From contig CM074804.1 of assembly GCA_037447605.1 (NCBI GenBank), forward strand, positions 1,006,232 through 1,070,231: 64,000 nucleotides of DNA, read 5' to 3'. A program made the translations under genes and the position numbers. Within the stretch, counting starts at the first letter, position 1, and the number at the start of each line of letters is the position of its first letter. Source of the stretch: Zygnema circumcarinatum (taxonomy: Eukaryota > Streptophyta > Zygnematophyceae > Zygnematales > Zygnemataceae). Shown piece by piece: positions 50,466 to 60,401 of this stretch. The notes below the pieces were generated by a model, which saw only the letters and a program-made list of their open reading frames with translations, did not search any database and was not told the DNA's origin.

Positions 50466-51495
50466 AATGATTAAAGATTACCTCAAGCATTCGCATCATC
50501 AAACTCTGAAAGCATGCCTTCCACAATTCTTATCCACAGAACGTGCATCCAAACTTCACAGCCACTCCTTGAAACATCATGTTCCACCATTCACCATTCA
50601 GGTATGCAGTTCCAAGACTCTTCAGCTGCATGCATGTCTTGAGCAAACAATAAAGCTCTCCAGCAATATTTTGCATCAAAGCTGCAGCTGCACCACCCAC
50701 CTCCAGAGCCGCTCCTTCAAATTGGCCCCTTTCCCAGCTGCTCTCTCTTTCTCTCTCCCTCCCCTTCCCTCTCTCTCTCTCTATAAATCCGCCCCTGCAT
50801 GTGACGAATTCACTGTGGCCGTTCCAGCTTTCTGGGACCATTCAACCACGTGGAAAAACTTTCATATTTTTATTCGTACATAAATTAACGACTCGGCGAA
50901 TCGTAGGATGTTTTCACATTTGTAAAGAGAATCGGGCAGACGAAAGCGGTCAAGGGAAAGAAAATAAATATTTTCAACATTTCTTCCACGTCCTCGTGCA
51001 TGACAAGACTGGAAGGCGCCAAAATTCTGGGATGCCAATGGCCCGGTAATTTCGCCACGTGGCGTGATCTCATTGGCTTGCTTGCGTAGCAAGGAACAGT
51101 TCGAGCGAACGTTGCCCCTAACGGCTCCATGTAGGTCTGTTGTGTTACAGCAAACTGGTCGCGGGTTCGACCCTGGCCCACGGCAAAAAAAACACGAATG
51201 GCAGACACGCTTTGAATTCTTATAAAATTCCTGAACTGCGATTTTCCTGACTTGGTTACCCATAATATTTACTAAATTAGTTCTTAGTTAACTATTGCTG
51301 GGGCATCAATATAAATTCGCCACGTGTACATATCCACATGGCGAGTCCCCATTGGCCGATGCTCGACCTTTTTAAAGTGGTCGCAATGGAGAAAGGCGCT
51401 GTAGCATTTGCAGCCCTCCCCTCATCTGCAAGGCACAGAGTCACAGACAGCAGCTTGTAAGGAGCCTGGAAACCCTAATTCAGGGTTCAGGGTGA
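50466..51495. promoter_or_regulatory. shared upstream region of the NTPase and LPA2 genes
   Basis: Divergent intergenic region. A perfect GCCACGTGGC palindrome lies at 51054-51063 and another CACGTG at 51321-51326, the latter about 175 nt before the LPA2 start. G-boxes of this type are common in light-regulated photosynthesis genes, which fits LPA2. A CT-rich patch lies near 50740-50785. Confidence 0.5.
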
Positions 51496-52845
51496 ATGAT
51501 CATGTCTCAGGCAGCCATGGCGTCTTCCAGCTGCCGCATAAAGCTACTCATTGGCTCAACAGGGGATGTCGCTAATGTAAGCTGTTTGAAGGATCGTCAG
51601 GGGAGCCCAGTCCAGGGGTATCAGCTGAAAGCGCAAGAGGAGAGGAGAATCTCGGGAATTTTATTGAAGAGTATGCGGGATAACAGAAGGAGATGTGGGA
51701 GAAAATTTGTAGTTTCAGCAAATTATGAAGATAGTGGTGGAAATGATGCCGGGGATGGAAGTGGTGGCGCAGTGAAGGTCTCTTCCAAACCAAAAGCGAA
51801 GAGGAGTAGAGGCTTTGGAGATAGAGTAGCAGAAGGACCTGCACAGAAAAGCAAGGACGGAATTTCCGCTGCAAACGCGCCGAGTATTGATGCCAGTGAC
51901 AGCAGGGGAAGCAGGGAAAGTGCAGGCAACAGAGAACCTGGAATTAGACGAAGACCAGCCCCAGAGCAACCCTTGTTAGTAGCAGAACCAACAGAAGAAG
52001 AGAAACAGATTGATAATGGGGCTGTTATCCTCTTGGGAATATTGTTTGCACTCATTTTTGCCGAGGGAACGTTCTTGGCTGTGTCAGGCAAGTTCTCTTT
52101 TTTCTTTGTTCCATTTATCGGCTACTTTCTTATCATTCCCCCTCTCTTTTCGTTTTTTGGCAGCATGGCAAGTCGTATGTTATCCTCTCGAATTAACTGG
52201 GTTGAAGTCATGTATATGGGACGTCTGGCTTTCTACTTTGATGGCAATCCCCAGCATTGACCACATTATCTTACCTAACCTCTTTAAGGAATTTGTGGTC
52301 TCAGTCGATAGTAAATTCTGTGCGAGTGTGTAGACTCTGACCTCAAACGTTCATTTTTATCCAGTCTCAATGGTCTTTCCTGTTTTGATTCTCAGGGTTT
52401 TTTTTGTTAATCCGTCTGCCCTTCTCTCAATCTATGAACTTTCTGCTTCCTTAGGAACGTAAACTCATATTGGCATTGGAGGGAAGTTGTTTCCATCAAT
52501 ACCTTTTCTTGCAGAGTGCCGGACAAATGATTTCTATCCTCTATCCAGGCGATATGCATGACTGAAGCAGACGTTCTGGATGTCCCTTGTCGGGGTCGCA
52601 GCTTATTTAGCGCTTGTGCCTAGCACAGGCTGAAACCAACCTAATTCTGTGATTGAAAGAATCAGTTTTCTGCAGCTTTCACAGCCTGTCTCGTACTCCG
52701 CTCTGCAGGCTTCCTTCCAGAGTCATTGGATAACCTTGCTGTGGAGGTCGTCTATCCATATTTCTCTCCAACAGTCGGCCTCTTCCTGCTCGTTGCGGCT
52801 TCCTACGGGCTGTACAAATACCTTGGCGGGCCAAATAAGAATTGA
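51496..52845 (+). CDS. LPA2: LPA2-like photosystem II assembly factor
   Basis: Exons 51496-52087 and 52709-52845 give 242 residues. A serine/glycine/basic N-terminal half looks like a chloroplast transit peptide plus a low-complexity linker. Then come EEEKQIDNGAVILLGILFAL (transmembrane helix 1, about 175-197) and the family hallmark SGFLPESLDNLAVEVVYPYF, with a second helix (TVGLFLLVAASYGLYKYL) near the end. LPA2 is a thylakoid membrane protein needed for efficient photosystem II build-up. The intron starts with GC (CAG|GCAAGT) instead of GT; reading through it would instead add about 57 residues up to a stop at 52260. The splice is supported because the hallmark continues without a break across the junction. 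A nearer start at 51502 is also possible. Confidence 0.87.
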
Positions 52846-53038
52846 GGCAAAGAAGACGGGGCTTAGGAAGGAAAATACAGGGCACCCACGTAAATGCTGA
52901 GACTTCTAACCTTTAGGGTGTGCTGATTCTCCTTTCTTTACGTCATTACGAGAAGATTGTATGTGGCAGACTATGTTCCTCAGTGTTCCAGTATTTGTCA
53001 ATAGCAGACAATGCAAAGAAGATGCTTGTTCCATGTCT
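52846..53038. other. LPA2 3' flank
   Basis: Likely 3' UTR of LPA2; no other feature seen. Confidence 0.4.
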
Positions 53039-55094
53039 CACCCGTTCCATGCAACAGATACAGGAGTGCCTCGCTTTTGTTCTTGTTTATTGGCCGTGCT
53101 TCTCTCCATAGATTATCTTTTCCAACGCTAGAAAAGTAGGACTCACTAGATAGATCGACGGTTTTGTAGGAGCAGTTTTTTTTGTTATGTGGAACCGTAA
53201 CCGTTTAATCGCTGTTCTGCTTTGATATGTAACGGGAGAGGGCCTTGTGTGGTATTGATTTAAAAAGCCAGTCTCAGAAATTGCTAGATTGCCATGTTTT
53301 CCAGCTTAGACATCGTCGAGTGATATCTGAACTCTTGTACACCTTCATGCTAAGGCAATGTTCTCTTAATTCCAGTTTTTTTTTTCGTGTGTTGGTTTGC
53401 TATTACCAGGATGACAATTGCTTCTTTGCGATGGACAGTTATCATGTTGTGAATCTGTTCCTCCTTCAAGCGTCATATCCACCGCCACACGCAATGTACC
53501 AAAAACTGCAGGAGTCCTGAACAGCAGCACTTGAAGTTTGGAAAGAAATAAAGTTTGAATTTGATACCATTGACACATTGTAAGTTAACTTCAAATTCAC
53601 TGACAAATTCCTTCCTGGTCACACAGTACAAGTTGACTCCCCAGCTTCACACACGGCCCCACAGATTCGATCAGCTCATAAAAAAAAAAAAAAAAACTGG
53701 GATGGCGGGATTCTAAGGGCTTGTCATCAAGGAATTCTGTACCATACAACGGCAACACCCCATTGCAGAAATGGGTGATGGAAAAAGCGCCTCGATTTGA
53801 AAAACCCGCAAAGCCGTATCACAATGAAAGTGCGAGGGCTAAGTCCTGAGCTCTAAGACCTTGAAGAGGATTTCCTCTTTGATTGTATACGTTGAAAGGC
53901 CCAAGCCTCAATGTACACGAGTGCATGTCTCATAGGAGAGACTATCAAAGTTAGCTAGTAGACCATTAGGTACTGAACATATGGACGGTTATATATGCGA
54001 TTAACCCCTAAGATCACATGAATCACCCTCCCTCCCTCCCTCCCTCCCTCTCTCACTCACTCTCCCTCTCCCCCCCCCCTATCCCACCGACGCCCCCCTC
54101 CAACAACTAGTGTCCCGCAAACGATAACAAAGAATATGCCATTCGGCCACAATTTTCTTTTTGTGTTCTCTCACTCACTCTCTCCCCCCTTCCGTCTGCT
54201 ACAGATACATCAGAATAAGCCACGCTTTCCCATTACATCACCGGTCCAAAATCTCCTGCGGACTACACTCTGTCTAATGGACTGCAGCGAGGTATCACAT
54301 CCACGCGAGCAGTCCCTTTCCCTCCCTGAGAGCAGGCGAATGCAAACATTCCAATAGCCCCTCCCTTAAGAGGCACCACCATTTGGTTACCACTGAAGTG
54401 GCCTCTCTGAGTAGCAGGCTCATCTGTCTGGTAACCGAAGCTCACACGAGGAGAGCTCTTGTTAGGCCCACCACCTCGTAAGTCTCCGTCACTGCTACTT
54501 CGAACCAGCACTTTACCCCTTACGGCTTCTATTCTTGGATGCTCATACGGTGCCCTCATAGCAGAAAATGATATTGGTTGGTCTCGTCCCAAGCTACCAA
54601 TGCGAGGAACTCCACTCAACAGTCCCTCCCTGCTTGAAAGGTTCATGCTGTGGGAGCACTCTCCCTTGAGGGCCTCTACTTCGCAAGCGCGGTTTTCAGT
54701 ATCTAACGCAACGTATTGGAGACTCGGTTCTGAATTTTCCCCAATCGTAAAGGTGGGGCTTGAACTGTGTTCACTGGTCTCGTCAGTATCGCTTGCTGTC
54801 AAACTTAGACTCCTGCCCCAAAGAGGCTCTAAAAAAAATTCGTCAAAGTTTGTTTCCTCTATATGACCTGCCAAAGGCGTAGGACTAATACAGCTTTCTA
54901 CTCCACTAGCAGTGATATGGCTACCTCCTCCCCCACCCTCCCCTTCTGCTAAGTTCCAAAACCAGTCTGTATCCCGCTGCTGCTCCTTTTCTCCCAACAT
55001 TTCGTGAGGCTCAGCCTGACTCTCCTGCTGAGTCTGATGAGAAAGCGTCAACTCATAAAGCATTTTCCAAGTACGGACCTCAAATACTGTGACT
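53039..55094. repeat. first copy of a 2,056-bp duplicated block (likely contig overlap)
   Basis: Appears identical over its whole length, offset by exactly 2,066, to 55105-57160. It ends abruptly at the N gap, in the middle of the F-box/WD40 coding sequence. It contains LPA2 3' flank and a truncated 3' part of the F-box/WD40 gene (minus strand, 54263-55094). Treat it as an assembly duplicate until shown otherwise. Confidence 0.9.
54263..55094 (-). pseudogene. truncated duplicate of the F-box/WD40 C-terminus
   Basis: Reads the same last 277 codons as the intact gene at 56329 and is cut off by the N gap. Since the nucleotides are unchanged and the break coincides with the gap, it is most likely not a real pseudogene but the duplicated end of a contig. 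Confidence 0.85.
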
Positions 55095-55104
55095 NNNNNN
55101 NNNN
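55095..55104. other. 10-N assembly gap
   Basis: The sequence after the gap restarts exactly at the equivalent of position 53039, which is what two unmerged overlapping contigs produce. Confidence 0.95.
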
Positions 55105-57160
55105 CACCCGTTCCATGCAACAGATACAGGAGTGCCTCGCTTTTGTTCTTGTTTATTGGCCGTGCTTCTCTCCATAGATTATCTTTTCCAACGCTAGAAA
55201 AGTAGGACTCACTAGATAGATCGACGGTTTTGTAGGAGCAGTTTTTTTTGTTATGTGGAACCGTAACCGTTTAATCGCTGTTCTGCTTTGATATGTAACG
55301 GGAGAGGGCCTTGTGTGGTATTGATTTAAAAAGCCAGTCTCAGAAATTGCTAGATTGCCATGTTTTCCAGCTTAGACATCGTCGAGTGATATCTGAACTC
55401 TTGTACACCTTCATGCTAAGGCAATGTTCTCTTAATTCCAGTTTTTTTTTTCGTGTGTTGGTTTGCTATTACCAGGATGACAATTGCTTCTTTGCGATGG
55501 ACAGTTATCATGTTGTGAATCTGTTCCTCCTTCAAGCGTCATATCCACCGCCACACGCAATGTACCAAAAACTGCAGGAGTCCTGAACAGCAGCACTTGA
55601 AGTTTGGAAAGAAATAAAGTTTGAATTTGATACCATTGACACATTGTAAGTTAACTTCAAATTCACTGACAAATTCCTTCCTGGTCACACAGTACAAGTT
55701 GACTCCCCAGCTTCACACACGGCCCCACAGATTCGATCAGCTCATAAAAAAAAAAAAAAAAACTGGGATGGCGGGATTCTAAGGGCTTGTCATCAAGGAA
55801 TTCTGTACCATACAACGGCAACACCCCATTGCAGAAATGGGTGATGGAAAAAGCGCCTCGATTTGAAAAACCCGCAAAGCCGTATCACAATGAAAGTGCG
55901 AGGGCTAAGTCCTGAGCTCTAAGACCTTGAAGAGGATTTCCTCTTTGATTGTATACGTTGAAAGGCCCAAGCCTCAATGTACACGAGTGCATGTCTCATA
56001 GGAGAGACTATCAAAGTTAGCTAGTAGACCATTAGGTACTGAACATATGGACGGTTATATATGCGATTAACCCCTAAGATCACATGAATCACCCTCCCTC
56101 CCTCCCTCCCTCCCTCTCTCACTCACTCTCCCTCTCCCCCCCCCCTATCCCACCGACGCCCCCCTCCAACAACTAGTGTCCCGCAAACGATAACAAAGAA
56201 TATGCCATTCGGCCACAATTTTCTTTTTGTGTTCTCTCACTCACTCTCTCCCCCCTTCCGTCTGCTACAGATACATCAGAATAAGCCACGCTTTCCCATT
56301 ACATCACCGGTCCAAAATCTCCTGCGGACTACACTCTGTCTAATGGACTGCAGCGAGGTATCACATCCACGCGAGCAGTCCCTTTCCCTCCCTGAGAGCA
56401 GGCGAATGCAAACATTCCAATAGCCCCTCCCTTAAGAGGCACCACCATTTGGTTACCACTGAAGTGGCCTCTCTGAGTAGCAGGCTCATCTGTCTGGTAA
56501 CCGAAGCTCACACGAGGAGAGCTCTTGTTAGGCCCACCACCTCGTAAGTCTCCGTCACTGCTACTTCGAACCAGCACTTTACCCCTTACGGCTTCTATTC
56601 TTGGATGCTCATACGGTGCCCTCATAGCAGAAAATGATATTGGTTGGTCTCGTCCCAAGCTACCAATGCGAGGAACTCCACTCAACAGTCCCTCCCTGCT
56701 TGAAAGGTTCATGCTGTGGGAGCACTCTCCCTTGAGGGCCTCTACTTCGCAAGCGCGGTTTTCAGTATCTAACGCAACGTATTGGAGACTCGGTTCTGAA
56801 TTTTCCCCAATCGTAAAGGTGGGGCTTGAACTGTGTTCACTGGTCTCGTCAGTATCGCTTGCTGTCAAACTTAGACTCCTGCCCCAAAGAGGCTCTAAAA
56901 AAAATTCGTCAAAGTTTGTTTCCTCTATATGACCTGCCAAAGGCGTAGGACTAATACAGCTTTCTACTCCACTAGCAGTGATATGGCTACCTCCTCCCCC
57001 ACCCTCCCCTTCTGCTAAGTTCCAAAACCAGTCTGTATCCCGCTGCTGCTCCTTTTCTCCCAACATTTCGTGAGGCTCAGCCTGACTCTCCTGCTGAGTC
57101 TGATGAGAAAGCGTCAACTCATAAAGCATTTTCCAAGTACGGACCTCAAATACTGTGACT
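55105..57160. repeat. second copy of the 2,056-bp duplicated block
   Basis: Continues smoothly into the rest of the F-box/WD40 gene, so this is the copy that belongs to the intact locus. Both copies contain a CCCT-rich tract (54031-54075 and 56097-56141) and a run of about 18 A. Confidence 0.9.
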
Positions 57161-59408
57161 GCCTTTCCTGAAGCCACGGCTACTTTATATCCGTCAGCAA
57201 AAACAGATTTAATGGGACCACTTGCAGAAGTATTTCCCGTTCCCAAATAGCCTGAACCTCTCCCTACACGATCCCTTGTCTGGCGAGCCCCTCCCCCTCC
57301 CCCTGGATATAACAAAGCCACGCGTTCTGAGGTAGCCAAGTCCCATACATAGACCGCATTGCTGTGACCATTCCCAGTATTTTGATGTAGAAAACCACCA
57401 TATACAAGACGACCACAATCATCCCATAAGCCTTTATGATGCCCAACCTGGTTCGATGAATGAATGCAAAGGCAGGCTACAGGACAGCTGCAGCTTCCGA
57501 CCAATGCAGCCCTCTTCTGGCCCGTTTCCCCATCAATCACCGTCACATGTCCTCCAGATGTTCCAGCAACAAACAAGTTTCTGTCCGGGCCCTTGCCATC
57601 TCCAGCGAGATTTTCCTCAACACAAGTGACTGCTAATTCTGGACCAAGCTGGCGAACCATCCACCAGTCGCCAACATACAAGGCAGTTGAAGATGCATTC
57701 AAATGATACTCTTCCCCAGCTTCAGATGTAGCTAAGCAGCTGCCTGCGGTGTCGATTTTGTTAGAGCTGTAATCCGAGAGTCGCTGCTTACTGCTCCTCC
57801 CAAGTGCCAAATGACCATCACTAAGACCGGCAGCCACAATGGAGCCATCCCAAGAGAGGGCCAAGGACTGCACTGCAGCTCGATGCTGAAGGCCCCCTAA
57901 AACAGTCCTTGCTTTACCAGAAGCAACATCATGAATCCGAACCACCCCATCAAATCCTCCGTAGCCAACTGTCTGGCAGTCGCCAGAAACAGCACTGCAG
58001 GAATAAAGACCAAGAAGATCTTCATAAGCTGCCTCTCCTCGATCCTGCATTTGACATCATTCGGAATGAGAAAGATTATGCATCACCAAGAACATGCCTC
58101 ATGATAATGCAGATAGTATTTTGCTATGTGATTTTGGTCAATACAGTGCGAGATGTCTACAGGTAGTCCCAAGAATCACGTATTCTCAGAGCTATGGTTA
58201 CGTTTGAGTGGAGAACCATTCGCATTCTGTCTCTAATTACCAATTACGATAACCAATGCACCAATTATGTCCTATTTTGCCTTCGAATTAGGTCTCTTAA
58301 TAAAAGCCAGTGAAAAAACAAATTTCAAAGAGCATAAAATTACTCCCAAGGGGCGAATCTAATTACTCCTAAGGGGTTGATCTCTCCACCCATAAGAGCA
58401 CAGGCAGAGAGGAGGTGAGTACGAGAGGAGTGGAGAGAGCAGAGAGGTGAGACAAGCACACCGACCATCCCGCGATAATGAAAAGGCAGGCCACTCGAAA
58501 GCCAACCTGTACACCGCGCAAGCCGAGATCCGTACACCTCTTTCCTGTGCATAAATCAAAAACATGGCATGCTCCGCGACCCCCAGATGCAAACACGAGG
58601 CACTGTCCACCTGGCGCGATTTTGACAGAAGAAGCCTTGTCGCTGCCCTTAACTGCAAGGCGAAAAGCTTTTGTATGGCCCTTCCTCCATGCCTCGCTCA
58701 CTTCATACGTTTCCTTACAGCTGGCGGTAAACCCAACTGCATTCCCTGTCTTTCCTGCAGTTGACAGTCCATATGCTCCAGTTTGAATTTCCATAGCTCT
58801 CGGCTGGCTATTAATGTCTCTTCTAAAGTGTTGAGGCTTTGAACAGCCATCAAATTGACCCTCTGAAAAGCGACTTTTTATCGGCAGTTGAAACCGAAAC
58901 GTTCCTTCAGGGAGCTGAGTTTCTCTCCGCAGAACCGCAGGAAGCGATAAGCTTTCGTAGGGTGCAAGCATCGGGTGCTCATTGGATTCCAAAAGCTCCC
59001 GCCAAAGAGATGGATCGCTGGTTGTAGACCGCCATTCCCTGCATCCAAGGGACTCCGCGTATGGGGACGGTGAGAAAAGCTGAAGGGATGATTCGGTTTT
59101 CAATACAGGCGTGACAATCAACATATAACGACAAAATGAATGAATTTAGAAACTGTTATTGCAAAACTAGAAAATGTTGGTTCACCCTCCAAATTGAAGG
59201 TTGTAAGGGGAGAAAATAGCAAAATTAGCAGTCTAACATGAACCATGCATCGGCTCCCTGCAAGCAAGGACTCAAGGAGTGGGGCACACCTGCAGACCAT
59301 GGCTGCTGCGCACAAATCCTTTGGTCCAAGAAAGGAGAATACATGCTGCGCAGAGGTTGGATCAAGACTAAAGAAAGGAGCTCTACTGAGGTGGAAGGAG
59401 TCAGCCAT
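56329..59408 (-). CDS. F-box / WD40-repeat protein
   Basis: Exons 59408-59290, 59038-58507 and 58044-56329 join in frame to 788 residues. The F-box lies at about residues 12-60 (SAQHVFSFLGPKDLCAAAMV then CREW and PSLWRELL) and is split by intron 1. From about residue 170 on, WD40-like blades are visible, e.g. APGGQCLVFASGGRG, GGFDGVVRIHDVASGKARTV, SLALSWDGSIVAAGLSDGHL and YVWDLATSERVALL. The last ~250 residues are acidic and serine-rich without blades. F-box/WD40 proteins are substrate receptors of SCF ubiquitin ligases; the plant FBX2-type proteins have the same layout, but this one is longer and I cannot assign it. The 3' part sits in the duplicated block. Confidence 0.85.
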
Positions 59409-59954
59409 TGCTGAGCTTGAAGCTCCTTCGAAGCTCCACTTACCGACCCTTCAAATTCAGCACCCCATTTCAGGACTCAAATCCCTGAGTGGTCGCAGCT
59501 CCAGGAGCGAGGGAGCGCTCCAAGAGGCCTCTCTCCCTCCCTCCCTCTCGCTTTCTCTCTGCAAGGGGCCATGGACCTGTTTCCGGAGTTCCCAAGAGGG
59601 GGATTTGCAGGAGGCAGGTAGAGCCGTTATATCCATGCGATATATCTCGATACGAAACGGCCACACTCGGCCGATACAGCATCAGTTTTCGTCACCAAAA
59701 CTCAGATTACATCATTAGGTTTGTCGTACTCGCCCGAGATTGCAACTTTCTGACGCTTTCTGACGACACTGAAGCCTCACGGCCGTTAAAAATATTTCTT
59801 TATCTCAGAAATCGTGTTTGACGTGACGACCTCTGATTCGTGGAATCCAAGTTCCTTCGTTCCTGGAAGTTTCGGGCCAAGAAAATATATCCCGGTATAT
59901 CAAATCTATAGATCCGTATGTATCAAACGCGTGTATGAAAGTTTCCACCACTTT

Positions 59955-60015
59955 GTGTATTAATACACTGTATAATACATGCGTATTATACACCATTTTA
60001 AAAATACAGTGTATT
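59955..60015. repeat. nested AT-rich inverted repeats
   Basis: GTGTATTAATACAC (59955-59968) is a perfect palindrome. TGTATAATAC (59969-59978) pairs with GTATTATACA (59983-59992) around a 4-nt loop, and AATACACTGTA (59962-59972) pairs with TACAGTGTATT (60005-60015). The structures are mutually exclusive in part. Confidence 0.8.
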
Positions 60016-60283
60016 TTATATGTATTTAACGTATTTTCTTTTGATTTCTCGCTAATTGAACAGAGATTGATTATTGGCCAACCAACAACTCAACACGTGT
60101 GACGGGCCACACGTGTGACCCGTGTGGCCGTATAGTTCCGTACACAGTTTTCGTACAGAAATTCCGTACGACTCTATGTCTGGTTGTATCATTATCGTAT
60201 CGGTACTGTCGGTTTCCAATATTATCGATATCGGTATACGGTATAGCGCGGTTGAGGACGGAGCAACGCAACCCTAAGCGAGA

Positions 60284-60288
<5 letters not shown>

Positions 60289-60364
<76 letters not shown>
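60289..60364. repeat. (CT)n microsatellite in the 5' region of the U-box gene
   Basis: About 37 CT units directly followed by ATATATACC and, 30 nt on, the start codon. If the transcript starts upstream, the 5' UTR has a long CU tract. Pyrimidine patches of this kind are usual in plant core promoters, though rarely so long. Confidence 0.95.
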
Positions 60365-60371
<7 letters not shown>

Positions 60372-60401
60372 CCTTGCGAGGGACTGTTAGGCGGCATATA
60401 C

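Larger units (their letters stand above)
59409..60401. promoter_or_regulatory. divergent upstream region of the F-box/WD40 and U-box genes
   Basis: Contains nested AT-rich palindromes (59955-60015), two CACGTG cores (60094 and 60110) in ACACGTGTGAC contexts, a ~76-nt CT tract and a TATATATA sequence 30-40 nt before the U-box start codon. Confidence 0.55.

Noticed and set aside
51150-51190. tRNA-like B box (GGGTTCGACCC) followed by an A run
   Set aside because: No matching A box, acceptor stem or intact T stem; at most a decayed SINE/tRNA fragment.
53245-53520. 91-codon ORF present twice (53245 and 55311)
   Set aside because: Its repetition comes from the probable assembly duplication, and it overlaps LPA2/F-box 3' flanks without a recognisable domain.
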